Of a stretch of 34,884 nt of DNA, positions 15,422-25,784 are shown one piece after another. Source of the DNA: an uncultured Paracoccaceae bacterium (lineage in GTDB: Bacteria > Pseudomonadota > Alphaproteobacteria > Rhodobacterales > Rhodobacteraceae); the NCBI GenBank assembly GCA_938002605.1, contig CALLAF010000046.1, forward strand, positions 1 to 34,884. The letters run 5' to 3'. The translations under genes were made by a program, and so were the position numbers. Numbering within the stretch: the first letter of the stretch is position 1; every line of letters begins with the position of its first letter. Below the pieces are notes generated by a model that worked only from the letters and a program-made list of their open reading frames with translations, was not told the origin of the DNA and did not search any database.

Positions 15422-16393
15422 ATGGACAATTTTGAACGCCACATTGATGTGCTTGTGTTTGACGGGGTGAACGTTCTTGATGTTACTGGACCCGTGCAAG
15501 TGTTCAGCAGCGCGCAAGATCTTTCCGCGGCCCGCTATGTAATTAGATATGTGTCACTTGATGGGGCGCCCGCACGTGCGTCTTGTGGTTTGGTGATGGC
15601 AGTCGACGGGCATGTCGATCTTAAGTCTGGCGCACAGGACTTGATTGTTCCGGGAGGTGCAGGTGTTAACGCGCTTTTAAAAGAGCAGGCATTGAAAGAT
15701 GTGATCTCTCAATGGTGCGACACGCCGGGACGGCGGCTAGTTTCGGTCTGTTCGGGAGCGGGCTTATTGGCAAATGCTGGCGTGCTGGATGGACGCACAG
15801 CAACTACACATTGGCGGCGTGCCGCGCAGTTTGCACGGCTATTTCCAAGCGTAGATTGGCAAACGGATCGACTTTATTGCGACACGGGCAACGTTATGAC
15901 TGCTGCCGGGGTCACGTCTGGAATTGACTTGTCGCTTGCGATCGTATCGCGCGATTGTGGGGCACATATTGCCTTGCAGATCGCGCGTGAATTGGTTGTT
16001 TTTCTGCATAGGCCCGGCGGCCAAAACCAATTTGCCGATGTGCTGACCGCGCAATTTGCTGGCGGGCAAGACCTAAGAAGACTGGTGGATGCTATGATTG
16101 ATCAACCGCAGCGGCATTGGACATTGGAAACCATGGCAGATATCGCGGGCACGACACCGCGCACACTGACCCGTAGGTTCACACAAAACTACGCGATGTC
16201 TCCGGTCAAGTTTTTGGAGCGGTTACGCGTAAATTTGGCTGAAACGGCGCTTGGCGGTGGTGCAACAACTGCGCGTGCAAGTGCTGTGGCCGGGTTCCGC
16301 GACTTTCAGCAAATGCAGCGTGCGTTTAAACGACATAAAGGCACAACGGTCGGAGACTATCAAAAACGCTTTGTGAGAAACGCATCGATTTAG
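15422..16393 (+). CDS. GlxA-type transcriptional regulator (DJ-1/PfpI sensor plus AraC helix-turn-helix)
   Basis: This 323-residue regulator has an N-terminal DJ-1/PfpI-like domain (about 6-175) with the nucleophile-elbow Cys110 (SVCSGAG) and His130 (TTHWR), and a C-terminal AraC-type pair of helix-turn-helices (about 215-315, with WTLETMADIAGTTPRTLTRR). Relatives such as GbdR and CdhR respond to small nitrogen compounds, often betaine or carnitine; the ligand here is unknown. It diverges from the MFS transporter at 76 bases and is the obvious candidate to control it. Confidence 0.88.
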   Translation: MDNFERHIDVLVFDGVNVLDVTGPVQVFSSAQDLSAARYVIRYVSLDGAPARASCGLVMAVDGHVDLKSGAQDLIVPGGAGVNALLKEQALKDVISQWCDTPGRRLVSVCSGAGLLANAGVLDGRTATTHWRRAAQFARLFPSVDWQTDRLYCDTGNVMTAAGVTSGIDLSLAIVSRDCGAHIALQIARELVVFLHRPGGQNQFADVLTAQFAGGQDLRRLVDAMIDQPQRHWTLETMADIAGTTPRTLTRRFTQNYAMSPVKFLERLRVNLAETALGGGATTARASAVAGFRDFQQMQRAFKRHKGTTVGDYQKRFVRNASI

Positions 16394-16485
16394 ATATGTT
16401 ATCGGGTCACGAAGTCGAGACGCCTCTTGCGCCGACGCGCATCGCAGCCTAGCTTGGGGATAACTCGAAATGGAGGGCGTGTAAC

Positions 16486-17598
16486 ATGGCGCCCAAGCGT
16501 CCCAAAGGTGCGGGCGCGTTCCCCAAAGCGGTCGAAACCCCCGCGCCAAAATCACCTGATCCGGCGTCGCTCTATGCGGCATTGGATTTAGGTACAAATA
16601 GCTGTCGCATGTTGATTGCCCAACCCAAGGGCAGTCAATTTCATGTGGTAGATAGCTTTTCAAAGTCTGTGCAACTCGGGCATGGATTGGAAAGCACAGG
16701 GCGGCTGTCGCGCGCCTCGATGAATCGTACCGTGTCTGCGATGCGGATTTGCCGTGAAAAGCTTAAGCGACATGGCGTCAAACATATGCGGCTTGTGGCA
16801 ACAGAAGCCTGTAGGCGCGCGCAAAACGGCAGTAGTTTTATCGCGCAAGTGCGGCGTGAAACTGGATTAAAGCTTGAAATTATTAAACCCGAAGAAGAAG
16901 CACGCCTTGCGGTGATTTCCTGTGCGCCGCTGGTCAGCGTCAACACAGAACAATTGCTTGTTGTCGATATCGGCGGCGGGTCGACAGAATTGGTTTGGAT
17001 AGATCTAACCAAGGTCCCCAAACGCGAAAGACCACGTGCAATCATGCGCTTACATGCCGGGTTTAAATCTGATCCGGGGCCGTTTGCAGCGGCGAAAGTT
17101 GTGGACTGGATTTCTGTGCCTCTTGGCGTTGCGACGCTGCGCGATCAATTTGCAGATGTGGAAGATGATGCTGCACGCTTTGCTTTGATGAGTTGGTTTT
17201 TTGAAGAAAACCTTGAAGAATTTTCGCCCTATGCCGCGACGCAGGCCCGCGAAGGGTTTCAAATCATCGGCACCAGCGGCACTGTAACAACGGTTGCGGC
17301 CAGCCATTTGGGGCTCAAACGCTATGATCGAACCAAAGTTGACGGGTTGCGCATGACGTCTGACCAAATCGACACGGTGATCCGAGATTATCTATCGTTG
17401 GGGCCGATCGGCCGGCGTGCAGACCCACGTATTGGCAAGGACCGGCAGGCTTTGATCATGTCAGGCTCCGCCATTTTGCAGGCGTTGATGCGGCTTTGGC
17501 CGACAGATAGGCTGTCAGTTGCGGATCGCGGCCTTCGCGAAGGTCTTCTTTATGCGCAAATGTCCGCAGATGGGGTCTTGGAAGATGCGCCGTTTTAA
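16486..17598 (+). CDS. Ppx/GppA family phosphatase
   Basis: A 370-residue exopolyphosphatase/guanosine pentaphosphatase family protein (ASKHA fold). Visible: phosphate-1 motif LDLGTNSCR (33-41), phosphate-2 VVDIGGGSTELVW (about 162-174), and IGTSGTVTTV near residue 264. The first about 27 residues are a basic, proline-rich extension without family match. The C-terminal HD-like half of full Ppx is absent, as in the short alphaproteobacterial form. A GGAG site lies about 11 bases before the ATG. rlmE starts 15 bases after its stop, so the pair is probably cotranscribed. Polyphosphate versus (p)ppGpp activity cannot be told from sequence. Confidence 0.9.
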   Translation: MAPKRPKGAGAFPKAVETPAPKSPDPASLYAALDLGTNSCRMLIAQPKGSQFHVVDSFSKSVQLGHGLESTGRLSRASMNRTVSAMRICREKLKRHGVKHMRLVATEACRRAQNGSSFIAQVRRETGLKLEIIKPEEEARLAVISCAPLVSVNTEQLLVVDIGGGSTELVWIDLTKVPKRERPRAIMRLHAGFKSDPGPFAAAKVVDWISVPLGVATLRDQFADVEDDAARFALMSWFFEENLEEFSPYAATQAREGFQIIGTSGTVTTVAASHLGLKRYDRTKVDGLRMTSDQIDTVIRDYLSLGPIGRRADPRIGKDRQALIMSGSAILQALMRLWPTDRLSVADRGLREGLLYAQMSADGVLEDAPF

Positions 17599-17613
17599 GC
17601 GATAGGCAATGGT

Positions 17614-18345
17614 ATGGCCAAGAAAACAACAAAAAACTCATCCGGACGCGGGCAACGCGATCTGACCGTTAAGGTAAAGACAGCAAAAGGGCGCAAGATT
17701 AGCTCGACACTGTGGTTGCAGCGGCAGTTGAACGATCCTTATGTGAAACGTGCGCAGGCAGATGGCTATCGTGGGCGTGCGGCCTATAAGATTCTGGAAC
17801 TTGATGACAAGTTCCGGTTTCTCGTGCCGGGTGCGCGGATTGTCGATCTTGGCTGTGCGCCGGGCGGCTGGTTACAGGTGGCTGTCAAACGTGCGAATAC
17901 TTTGGGAGAACGCAAAAGCAAGGCACAAGGCTATGTACTGGGCGTTGACCTGCAAGAGGTCGAACCGATTGCGGGCGCCGAGGTGCATCAGCTTGATTTT
18001 CTAGAAGATGACGCCGACAAAAAGGTCATGGGATGGCTTGGTGGGCCTGCCGATGTTGTGATGTCTGACATGGCAGCGTCGGCCTCTGGGCACAAGCAAA
18101 CTGACCACCTACGGATCATGACCCTATGCGAGGCTGCCGCCTATTTCGCATTTGACGTATTGAATGAGGGCGGCACATTTGTCGCCAAAGTCTTGGCTGG
18201 TGGGGCAGAGGCTGATTTACAAAAGCTGCTTCGGATGAATTTCACAAAAGTTTCGCACGTGAAACCACCGGCGTCGCGGTCTGACAGTTCAGAGAAATTT
18301 GTCGTTGCGACCGGTTTTAAAGGGCGACCGTCTGGAGAAGACTGA
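17614..18345 (+). CDS. rlmE: 23S rRNA (uridine-2552-2'-O)-methyltransferase
   Basis: A 243-residue RrmJ/FtsJ-type enzyme that methylates U2552 in the ribosomal A loop late in 50S assembly. The SAM-binding motif DLGCAPGGW is at 78-86 and the full K-D-K-E catalytic tetrad can be assigned: Lys59, Asp152, Lys192 and Glu227. The N-terminal 30 residues form a basic tail, common in alphaproteobacteria. It follows the Ppx gene by 15 bases and its stop directly abuts the stop of the convergent sulfotransferase gene. Confidence 0.95.
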   Translation: MAKKTTKNSSGRGQRDLTVKVKTAKGRKISSTLWLQRQLNDPYVKRAQADGYRGRAAYKILELDDKFRFLVPGARIVDLGCAPGGWLQVAVKRANTLGERKSKAQGYVLGVDLQEVEPIAGAEVHQLDFLEDDADKKVMGWLGGPADVVMSDMAASASGHKQTDHLRIMTLCEAAAYFAFDVLNEGGTFVAKVLAGGAEADLQKLLRMNFTKVSHVKPPASRSDSSEKFVVATGFKGRPSGED

Positions 18346-18942
18346 TCACGATCGCGCTTGTTCCCAAGTTTCAAATTCTTCGGGGCGCTTCGCATGCAAT
18401 CGGGCTGAAACCTCTTGTGAAAGCACAAGCTCCATCCGCGGTGAGACGTTTTTGCGTGGCAGATCGATCACCTCGCCAAGACGGTCTTCCAAGAACAGTC
18501 TAATCTTGTCTTGTGCTTCGTATCTGAACAAATGGTCGACCCCAATCTGACCGTCATTCAGACGGATAAATTTGGCCTGTGATCCAACTGTGGCAAATGG
18601 CGCCGGTTTGCCCTTGCAGTATTCCAGCACAAAATCGTCAAAGCTGACACCTATGGTGCTGTTTTCATGGCCGCGTAGGGCATCACGTGATCGATATCGA
18701 TACCAGCTGCCAAGCCAGTCGATCGGGTCTCTGATAATCGCCATGATTTCCGGAGCCCTCCCAAGCGATTGTTCCACAAATGGGCGCAAGAATCGGTGAT
18801 AGCGACGCATTGGCGTGTGTTTCACGGCAGGTGGGCTGCGCATAACAATAGATGCACGCGGTGCAAGCGCAGCCGAAATTGCTGTGGTTCCAGTTTTGGG
18901 GACCGCTAGCAGTACCAGTTGTTCCTTAGAGAAAACAAGCAT
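18346..18942 (-). CDS. Small sulfotransferase-like protein
   Basis: A 198-residue protein with the two PAPS-binding signatures of the sulfotransferase superfamily: a P-loop-like 5'-phosphosulfate motif VPKTGTTA (14-21) and the 3'-phosphate motif IIRDPIDWLGSWYRYR (69-84). It is shorter than many sulfotransferases but both motifs are intact. The acceptor is unknown; in marine Rhodobacteraceae candidates include surface polysaccharide or lipid. It is a single gene, convergent with rlmE and divergent from recA. Confidence 0.8.
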   Translation of the reverse strand: MLVFSKEQLVLLAVPKTGTTAISAALAPRASIVMRSPPAVKHTPMRRYHRFLRPFVEQSLGRAPEIMAIIRDPIDWLGSWYRYRSRDALRGHENSTIGVSFDDFVLEYCKGKPAPFATVGSQAKFIRLNDGQIGVDHLFRYEAQDKIRLFLEDRLGEVIDLPRKNVSPRMELVLSQEVSARLHAKRPEEFETWEQARS

Positions 18943-19071
18943 TTAAGCGGTGATCCTTAATAAGTGGTTTCAAAGGTATATGGCATCAACACATTTTTAA
19001 CCACTCTCGTCAAATCTACTCTAAAGAAAATTTTAGTTGCAATGTTCCTATTTTGATCTCATGCATGTTGA

Positions 19072-19086
19072 GAACATAAAAAGAAC
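19072..19086 (+). promoter_or_regulatory. LexA (SOS) box of recA, GAAC-N7-GAAC
   Basis: Two GAAC direct repeats are separated by exactly 7 bases (ATAAAAA), the alphaproteobacterial LexA operator, 50 bases before the recA start. A weaker match, GTTC-N7-GATC, lies at 19044-19058 and may be a degenerate second site. Confidence 0.85.
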
Positions 19087-19135
19087 AAAGCAGTGATTGC
19101 TGCCCCGGCGGGCGCGTGAAATAAGGGTTGGAAAC

Positions 19136-20212
19136 ATGGCAACGGCAGAGCTTCTCAAAATGGCAGATAAGAAAACCGCAGACAAAGAAAAAGCGCTCGA
19201 AAGCGCGCTGGCACAGATCGAACGACAGTTCGGTAAGGGCTCGATTATGAAGCTCGGCGGCGATAATAAGATGGCCGATATTGAAGCGACATCAACCGGG
19301 TCGCTTGGATTGGATATCGCGCTTGGGATTGGTGGTCTGCCCAAAGGGCGGGTAATCGAGATTTACGGCCCGGAATCATCAGGTAAGACGACCCTGACAC
19401 TGCATACGATTGCGGAGGAACAAAAAAAGGGTGGCGTTTGCGCCTTTGTCGATGCGGAACACGCATTGGATCCGCAATATGCAAAAAAGCTTGGTGTTAA
19501 CCTTGATGAACTGCTGATCTCGCAACCCGATACGGGTGAACAAGCGCTCGAAATCGTCGATACGCTTGTCCGTTCAAACGCAGTGTCACTGGTTGTGGTC
19601 GATTCTGTTGCCGCGCTGACCCCAAAATCAGAACTCGAAGGCGATATGGGTGACAGCAGCGTTGGCGTACATGCCCGATTGATGTCGCAAGCGATGCGCA
19701 AATTGACGGGCTCTATCAACCGTTCCGGCTGCATGGTGATCTTTATTAACCAAATTCGGATGAAGATTGGCGTGATGTTCGGGTCGCCTGAAACCACGAC
19801 GGGCGGCAACGCGCTGAAGTTTTATTCTTCTGTTCGCCTTGATATCCGCCGCATCGGCGCGATTAAAGACCGTGATGAAATCGTCGGGAACGCGACCCGC
19901 GTGAAGGTCGTTAAAAACAAAGTGGCGCCGCCGTTTAAACAAGTCGAATTCGACATCATGTATGGCGAAGGCATTTCCAAGATGGGCGAACTGCTTGATT
20001 TGGGTGTCAAAGCAGGCGTTGTCGAAAAATCTGGCGCATGGTTCAGCTATGGCGATGAACGTATGGGGCAGGGGCGCGAAAACTCTAAAAGCTTCTTACG
20101 TGAGAACCCCGCCGTAGCCGAAGAAATCGAAGATAAAATCCGTGCGGCACATGGATTAGATTCGACCGGGGCCGTGGGTGGCGCAGATGACGACGATCTG
20201 GTCGAAATCTAG
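19136..20212 (+). CDS. recA: Recombinase A
   Basis: The 358-residue RecA forms filaments on single-stranded DNA, drives strand exchange and triggers LexA self-cleavage. Walker [10 protein letters not shown] is at 78-86; Walker [11 protein letters not shown] and the DNA-binding loop region ([19 protein letters not shown]) are intact, and the acidic tail ends DDDDLVEI. I chose ATG 19136, with AAGGGTTGG before it; a 13-codon upstream extension has no family match. An SOS box lies upstream and a hairpin terminator follows. Confidence 0.97.
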   Translation: MATAELLKMADKKTADKEKALESALAQIERQFGKGSIMKLGGDNKMADIEATSTGSLGLDIALGIGGLPKGRVIEIYGPESSGKTTLTLHTIAEEQKKGGVCAFVDAEHALDPQYAKKLGVNLDELLISQPDTGEQALEIVDTLVRSNAVSLVVVDSVAALTPKSELEGDMGDSSVGVHARLMSQAMRKLTGSINRSGCMVIFINQIRMKIGVMFGSPETTTGGNALKFYSSVRLDIRRIGAIKDRDEIVGNATRVKVVKNKVAPPFKQVEFDIMYGEGISKMGELLDLGVKAGVVEKSGAWFSYGDERMGQGRENSKSFLRENPAVAEEIEDKIRAAHGLDSTGAVGGADDDDLVEI

Positions 20213-20235
20213 GACAGGTTACAGTTTTGTGAAAC

Positions 20236-20264
20236 AAAGGCGTCGCATATGCGGCGCCTTTTTT
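20236..20264 (+). terminator. Rho-independent terminator after recA
   Basis: AAAGGCG and its complement CGCCTTT close a short GC-rich hairpin around a TCGCATATGCGG core, followed by a run of six T's. It lies 24 bases after the recA stop and separates recA from alaS. Confidence 0.85.
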
Positions 20265-20368
20265 CGTTTCATTGGGGCATCGGCGACAAGATGTTGCGCG
20301 CGCTGTGGACAGTGGGCGGGTGCGCGGCTATTTCTGCTTGCAATATGACGCATATATGAGAGCCCGCC

Positions 20369-23026
20369 ATGACAAGCCTTGCTGAAATTCGATCCACCTA
20401 TCTTAACTATTTTAGCAAACAAGGCCACGAGGTTGTCGCCTCTAGCCCGCTTGTGCCGCGCAACGACCCAACGTTGATGTTCACGAACTCGGGTATGGTG
20501 CAGTTTAAAAACTGTTTTACTGGTGTCGATAACCGCGACTATACCCGCGCCACGACCAGCCAGAAATGTGTCCGCGCGGGCGGAAAGCACAATGACCTTG
20601 ATAACGTCGGGATGACCGCGCGCCACCTGACATTCTTTGAAATGCTCGGCAATTTTAGCTTTGGCGATTATTTCAAAGAACAGGCCATTCCATATGCGTG
20701 GGAGATGGTGACCAAAGAGCTGGACATTCCTGCCGACAAACTGTTGGTGACGGTCTATCACACTGATGATGAAGCTGCCGATCTTTGGAAAAAGGTCGCT
20801 GGCTTGCCGGACGATCGGATCATCCGCATCGCCACCGATGACAATTTCTGGCGGATGGGGCCAACCGGCCCCTGTGGCCCATGTACCGAGATTTTCTTTG
20901 ATCACGGCGAAGATATTTGGGGTGGCCCTCCGGGATCACCCGAAGAAGACGGCGACCGCTTTATCGAAATCTGGAACCTCGTTTTCATGCAAAACGAACA
21001 GTTCGAAGACGGCACGATGAAACCGCTGCCCAAGCAATCTATCGACACGGGCATGGGGTTGGAGCGGATTTCTTCGCTGCTGCAAGGAACCAACAATGTC
21101 TTTGAAACGGACCTGATGAAGGCGCTTGTTGATGCGTCGGCTAACGCGACATCGACGGGTGTCGACGAAAGCATTGTAACCCACCACCGGGTGATCGCGG
21201 ACCACTTGCGGTCGACGTCGTTCCTAATTGCCGAAGGTGTGCTGCCATCAAACGAAGGGCGCGGCTATGTGTTGCGCCGTATTATGCGCCGTGCGATGCG
21301 CCATGCGCATTTGCTGGGCGCAAAAGATCCGGTCATGCATCAACTTGTGCCTGCATTGGTGCAACAGATGGGAGCGGCCTATCCCGAATTGGGCCAAGGG
21401 CAACGGCTGATTGAAGAAACGCTTCTGAACGAAGAAGTGCGCTTTAAGCAGACTTTGGACCGTGGTTTGAAGTTGTTGGACGACGAGGTTGCGGGGCTTG
21501 CAGAGGGTGCCGCACTGCCGGGTGAAGCGGCGTTTAAGCTATATGACACCTATGGTTTCCCACTTGATCTGACCCAAGATGCGTTGCGTGACCGAGGCGT
21601 GGATGTAGACACCGAAGGGTTTGACACGGCGATGGCTGCGCAAAAGGCCAAGGCCCGTGCCGCTTGGTCCGGCACAGGCGAGGCCGCAGATAGCACGATT
21701 TGGTTCGACGTGGCCGACCAACACGGTGCCACAGATTTCTTAGGCTATGACACGACAACTGCGGAAGGGCAGATTGTGGCGCTAGTTGCTGACGGTGGTA
21801 TGGTCGATAGCGCGGATGGCGCGGTACAGATCGTATTGAACCAAACCCCATTCTACGCTGAATCCGGTGGCCAAGTTGGTGACGCTGGCCTGCTGACAAC
21901 CGATACTGGTGCGGCGGAAATCATCGACACGAAAAAGGTTGAAGGCGTCTATATCCACTTTGCGCGCGTGACCTCTGGCACGATCAGCACGGGGCAAGGC
22001 GCGGCATTGGCTGTTGACCAGTCACGACGTGACACGATCCAGGCGAACCATTCAGCCACACACCTGTTGAACGAGGCGCTGCGCGAAGTTTTGGGAGATC
22101 ACATTGCACAGCGCGGGTCGTTGAATGCGCCCGATCGTTTGCGGTTCGATTTTAGCCATACCAAGGCGCTGACCGCCGATGAATTGGCACAGGTCGAACG
22201 CGATGTGAACGCTGTGATCCGCCAAAACACCAGCGTCGAAACCCGGATTATGACACCAGATGATGCGCGTGCCTTGGGCGCGCAGGCGTTGTTTGGTGAA
22301 AAATACGGCGATGAGGTACGTGTGGTTTCCATGGGTCGTAAAGATGGTTCTGGAAAGGGCACGTCAGGCGATACTTATTCGTTAGAGCTTTGTGGCGGGA
22401 CACATGTGACGCAGCTTGGTGAAATTGGCGCCTTTGTTGCCTTGAGTGATAGCGCGTCTAGCGCGGGCGTGCGCCGGATCGAAGCGCTGACCGGGCAGGC
22501 GGCCTTGGACCATCTTCGGGCACAGGATGCAGGGCTTGCTGCCACTGCTGCCGTGCTTAAGGCCCCAACAACTGAGGTTGCGGAGCGGGTCAAAGCCCTG
22601 ATGGATGAACGCAAAGCATTGGCGAATGAGGTCGCACAGTTGCGCCGCGAGGTCGCGATGGGCGGCGGTGCAGCCGAGGCAGCACCCGCTGAAACGATCA
22701 ATGGCGTCCCCTTCCAAGCACAAGTCTTGCAAGGGGTGACTGGCAAGGACCTGCCCGCGCTCATCGATGAGATGAAATCGGCGATGGGCAGCGGCGCTGT
22801 TTTGTTGATCGCCGATACTGGCGGCAAGGCAGCGGTTGCTGTGGGCGTGTCCAAAGATTTGACTGACCGGGTGTCAGCGGTGGATATCTTGCGGGCGGTG
22901 ACCCCTGAACTTGGCGGGAAAGGTGGCGGTGGACGCCCTGATATGGCCCAAGGTGGGGGCGCATCCGCTGACAATGCGACAGCTGCGATTGCGGCGGCGA
23001 AATCTATATTGGAGAACTTGAAATGA
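20369..23026 (+). CDS. alaS: Alanyl-tRNA synthetase
   Basis: The 885-residue enzyme charges tRNA-Ala. The N-terminal class II core has [25 protein letters not shown] and [16 protein letters not shown] motifs and GMGLERI (motif 3). The editing domain has the zinc-binding HSATH near residue 560 and CGGTH near residue 674, so clearance of mischarged Ser and Gly should be intact. The C-terminal coiled coil (about 720-760) and the glycine-rich C-Ala domain ([16 protein letters not shown]) complete the protein. Its stop overlaps the next ATG by 4 bases (ATGA). Confidence 0.97.
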   Translation: MTSLAEIRSTYLNYFSKQGHEVVASSPLVPRNDPTLMFTNSGMVQFKNCFTGVDNRDYTRATTSQKCVRAGGKHNDLDNVGMTARHLTFFEMLGNFSFGDYFKEQAIPYAWEMVTKELDIPADKLLVTVYHTDDEAADLWKKVAGLPDDRIIRIATDDNFWRMGPTGPCGPCTEIFFDHGEDIWGGPPGSPEEDGDRFIEIWNLVFMQNEQFEDGTMKPLPKQSIDTGMGLERISSLLQGTNNVFETDLMKALVDASANATSTGVDESIVTHHRVIADHLRSTSFLIAEGVLPSNEGRGYVLRRIMRRAMRHAHLLGAKDPVMHQLVPALVQQMGAAYPELGQGQRLIEETLLNEEVRFKQTLDRGLKLLDDEVAGLAEGAALPGEAAFKLYDTYGFPLDLTQDALRDRGVDVDTEGFDTAMAAQKAKARAAWSGTGEAADSTIWFDVADQHGATDFLGYDTTTAEGQIVALVADGGMVDSADGAVQIVLNQTPFYAESGGQVGDAGLLTTDTGAAEIIDTKKVEGVYIHFARVTSGTISTGQGAALAVDQSRRDTIQANHSATHLLNEALREVLGDHIAQRGSLNAPDRLRFDFSHTKALTADELAQVERDVNAVIRQNTSVETRIMTPDDARALGAQALFGEKYGDEVRVVSMGRKDGSGKGTSGDTYSLELCGGTHVTQLGEIGAFVALSDSASSAGVRRIEALTGQAALDHLRAQDAGLAATAAVLKAPTTEVAERVKALMDERKALANEVAQLRREVAMGGGAAEAAPAETINGVPFQAQVLQGVTGKDLPALIDEMKSAMGSGAVLLIADTGGKAAVAVGVSKDLTDRVSAVDILRAVTPELGGKGGGGRPDMAQGGGASADNATAAIAAAKSILENLK

Positions 23027-23310
23027 GCGCACTTTGGATCGCCCATGTGACTGTCACTGACGAAGAAGCCTATAAGAAATATGCCGCGCTTGCCGGTCCT
23101 GCGGTCGCGGATCATGGCGGGACATTTATTGCCCGTGGTGGCCGTTATGTGCAGCTCGAAGGGAAAGAGCGCCCGCGAAATGTCGTGGCACGCTTTCCAT
23201 CCGTCGAAGCAGCGGTTGAGTGCTACAATTCAGACGCCTATCAAGCCGCGCTTGATCACGCGCGTGGCGCGTCAGAGCGCGAATTGATGGTTGTTGAAAT
23301 CTCTGAGTAG
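23023..23310 (+). CDS. DUF1330 family protein
   Basis: A 95-residue dimeric ferredoxin-like alpha/beta protein of the DUF1330 family: the opening [20 protein letters not shown], a central [12 protein letters not shown] strand pair, and [17 protein letters not shown]. Enzymatic function is unknown. It overlaps alaS by four bases and must be cotranscribed, which looks like operon convenience more than a charging role. A terminator follows. Confidence 0.9.
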   Translation: MSALWIAHVTVTDEEAYKKYAALAGPAVADHGGTFIARGGRYVQLEGKERPRNVVARFPSVEAAVECYNSDAYQAALDHARGASERELMVVEISE

Positions 23311-23330
23311 AAAAACGTGGTTTGATGCAC

Positions 23331-23360
23331 AAAGGGCGGCCCGTTGGGGCCGCCCTTTTT
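23331..23360. terminator. Bidirectional terminator between the DUF1330 gene and typA
   Basis: AAAGGGCGGCCC and GGGCCGCCCTTT pair around a short GTTG loop region, followed by T's on the plus strand. It lies 21 bases after the DUF1330 stop and 18 bases beyond the typA stop on the minus strand, so it can serve both convergent genes. Confidence 0.88.
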
Positions 23361-23377
23361 CGTTCTATGTCAGAGGT

Positions 23378-25195
23378 TTACGCAGAGCGCGACTGACGCT
23401 TGCGCTCATGCGGGTCAAGGTAACGCTTGCGCAGACGGATGGCATTTGGTGTGACTTCAACCAATTCATCATCGTCAATGTAAGCGATCGCTTGTTCGAG
23501 TGACATGGTGACAGGTGTTGTCAAACGCACCGCTTCGTCGGTACCAGACGCACGCACGTTGGTCAGTTTCTTACCTTTTAGTGGGTTCACTTCAAGATCG
23601 TTTTCACGGCTGTGTTCGCCAATGATCATCCCTTGGTACACAGGTTCTTGTGCGCCGATGAACATCTTGCCGCGGTCTTCAAGGTTCCAAAGCGCAAATG
23701 CGACCGATGTGCCGTTTTCCATAGAAATCAGAACACCTTGGCGACGGCCTTCGATCTTACCTTTGTAAGGGGTGGTGCCGTGGAAGATACGGTTCAATAC
23801 GCCCGAACCACGCGTATCGGTCAAGAATTCACCGTGATATCCGATCAGGCCACGTGATGGGACATAAGCGATGATGCGGGTTTTGCCGGCACCAGCTGGC
23901 TTCATCTCGATCAGCTCGCCTTTGCGTGGGCCGGTGAGTTTTTCAACAACAACACCGGTGTATTCGTCATCAACATCAATGGTGACTTCTTCGACGGGTT
24001 CCATGCGCTGGCCGTCTTCTTCGGTAAAGATCACCTGCGGGCGCGAGATTGACAGCTCAAACCCTTCGCGGCGCATGTTTTCGATCAATACGCCCATTTG
24101 CAATTCGCCACGCCCCGAAACTTCAAAGGCGTCGCCACCGGGTGTGTCAGCGATTTTGATCGCGACGTTCACTTCGCATTCTTTTTCAAGACGGTTACGG
24201 ATGACACGTGATTGCACGTGTTTGCCGTCACGGCCAGCAAGCGGGCTGTCGTTGATGCCAAAGGTTACGGTGATGGTTGGCGGATCGATTGGTTGGGCCG
24301 GGATTGGCTCTTCGATGCTCACATCACAAAGCGTGTCGGCAACGGTCGCTTTGGTCATTCCTGCGATGGTGACGATATCGCCTGCTTCGGCAACGTCGAT
24401 GGGCTGCTGTGACAGGCCACGGAACGCCAAAATCTTGGAAACGCGGAACTGTTCGATTTTTTCGCCAGTGCGCGACAGCGCTTTGATGGTGTCGCCAGCT
24501 TTCAATGTGCCGGTTTCAACGCGACCTGTCAGAATACGACCGATGAACGGGTCGGCTGACAATGTGGTGGCCAGCATTTTGAACGGCTCGTCTTTGTGTT
24601 CAATTTGCTTTGGGGTAGGGACGTGTTTGACGATCATGTCAAACAGCGCGTCAAGGTTTTCACGCGGCCCGTCCAATTCATCATCGCACCAGCCAGAGCG
24701 GCCAGAGGCAAACATGGTTGGGAAATCAAGCTGATCGTCGTCAGCTTCAAGCGCTGCAAACAGGTCGAATACAGAATCAACCGCTTGATCAGGTTCGCCA
24801 TCGGGTTTGTCGACTTTGTTCACAACAACGATCGGGCGCAGGCCCAATGCAAGCGCCTTGGAAGTCACGAATTTCGTTTGTGGCATCGGGCCTTCGGCCG
24901 CATCGACCAATAGAACAACACCGTCAACCATCGACAAAATACGTTCAACTTCGCCACCAAAGTCGGCGTGGCCGGGGGTATCAACGATGTTGATCCGTGT
25001 GCCTTTCCATTCGACCGACGTACATTTCGCAAGGATCGTGATGCCACGTTCGCGTTCGATGTCATTGCTGTCCATCGCCCGTTCTTGGGTGGCTTCATTT
25101 TCCCGGTATACGCCGGATTGCTTAAGAAGTTCGTCAACAAGGGTCGTCTTGCCGTGGTCAACGTGCGCGATGATCGCGATATTGCGGATATCCAT
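23378..25195 (-). CDS. typA: Translational GTPase TypA/BipA
   Basis: The 605-residue ribosome-associated GTPase helps 50S assembly and stress or cold adaptation. G1 AHVDHGKTT (8-16), the switch RERGITI, G3 [14 protein letters not shown] and G4 NKVDKP are intact, followed by the EF-G-like domains II, III and V and the TypA-specific C-terminal domain with a basic tail ([15 protein letters not shown]). I chose ATG 25195 since [15 protein letters not shown] is the standard start and AAGGCAG lies 4-5 bases before it. Confidence 0.96.
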   Translation of the reverse strand: MDIRNIAIIAHVDHGKTTLVDELLKQSGVYRENEATQERAMDSNDIERERGITILAKCTSVEWKGTRINIVDTPGHADFGGEVERILSMVDGVVLLVDAAEGPMPQTKFVTSKALALGLRPIVVVNKVDKPDGEPDQAVDSVFDLFAALEADDDQLDFPTMFASGRSGWCDDELDGPRENLDALFDMIVKHVPTPKQIEHKDEPFKMLATTLSADPFIGRILTGRVETGTLKAGDTIKALSRTGEKIEQFRVSKILAFRGLSQQPIDVAEAGDIVTIAGMTKATVADTLCDVSIEEPIPAQPIDPPTITVTFGINDSPLAGRDGKHVQSRVIRNRLEKECEVNVAIKIADTPGGDAFEVSGRGELQMGVLIENMRREGFELSISRPQVIFTEEDGQRMEPVEEVTIDVDDEYTGVVVEKLTGPRKGELIEMKPAGAGKTRIIAYVPSRGLIGYHGEFLTDTRGSGVLNRIFHGTTPYKGKIEGRRQGVLISMENGTSVAFALWNLEDRGKMFIGAQEPVYQGMIIGEHSRENDLEVNPLKGKKLTNVRASGTDEAVRLTTPVTMSLEQAIAYIDDDELVEVTPNAIRLRKRYLDPHERKRQSRSA

Positions 25196-25275
25196 AGGTC
25201 TGCCTTTTGGGTAAGTTGCCGCGCGGATACCGTGCAATCGCAGCAAAAGCTAGCCCTTATTCGCAAGTCAGTCGG

Positions 25276-25611
25276 TTAGTGTGCCGAAGTGTTGGAAAAC
25301 AGATGGATGACGATGATCCCAATCAAGATCAGCGCGATGCCAATTATCGCGGGCAAATCCAATTTCTGCCCAAATACCGCATAGCCGATCCCAGCGATCA
25401 AAACGATCCCAAGACCGGACCACATCGCATAAAGAATACCAACCGGGATGACCTTGAGCGCAAGCGCCAAAAGATAAAACGCCGCCGCATAGGCGATTAC
25501 CACAACAACAGAGGGCCAGAACCGCGTAAACTGTGCGCTGGCTTGCAATGCAGAGGTGCCAATCGTTTCAGCGATCACGGCGATGATAAGGTATATATAA
25601 TGTGCGGGCAT
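25276..25611 (-). CDS. Small multidrug resistance (SMR) family transporter
   Basis: A 111-residue membrane protein with four helices, typical SMR length. The invariant charged residue of helix 1 is present as Glu14 (AVIAETIGTSALQAS), along with the helix-3 motif ILYAMWSGLGIVLI. SMR proteins work as antiparallel or parallel dimers that exchange protons for cationic compounds or guanidinium. It follows typA on the minus strand by reading order upstream, with its own start. EmrE-like or Gdx-like substrate class is undecided. Confidence 0.9.
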   Translation of the reverse strand: MPAHYIYLIIAVIAETIGTSALQASAQFTRFWPSVVVVIAYAAAFYLLALALKVIPVGILYAMWSGLGIVLIAGIGYAVFGQKLDLPAIIGIALILIGIIVIHLFSNTSAH

Positions 25612-25784
25612 GACATAGACCTAGCCGACGACCCGTGTCTTGTCTGCGTTATATACGACGACTTGTTGAAAAAAGCGCCGATCTCGATCCTGCTATAGAG
25701 GTCTGGCGCAAAGCCGATATAATCTGCCTAATTGTGCGGCACAAAGTGGTCGCGTGGCCAAACCTATGATGCAAAGGGATGCTT

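Noticed and set aside
20219-20905. Minus-strand frame (228 codons) opposite the start of alaS and the recA terminator
   Set aside because: It would run through a clear terminator hairpin and the alaS start; no motifs.
22375-23115. Minus-strand frame (246 codons) opposite the end of alaS
   Set aside because: Alanine- and proline-rich shadow of a GC-rich gene; covers both alaS and the next gene, both of which are well supported.
23871-24734. Plus-strand open frame (287 codons) opposite typA
   Set aside because: Antisense to an intact typA; serine- and proline-rich shadow translation without a recognisable domain.
25612-25784. A promoter or small RNA before the lipoprotein gene
   Set aside because: No -35/-10 pair with acceptable spacing and no hairpin with T-run could be found.
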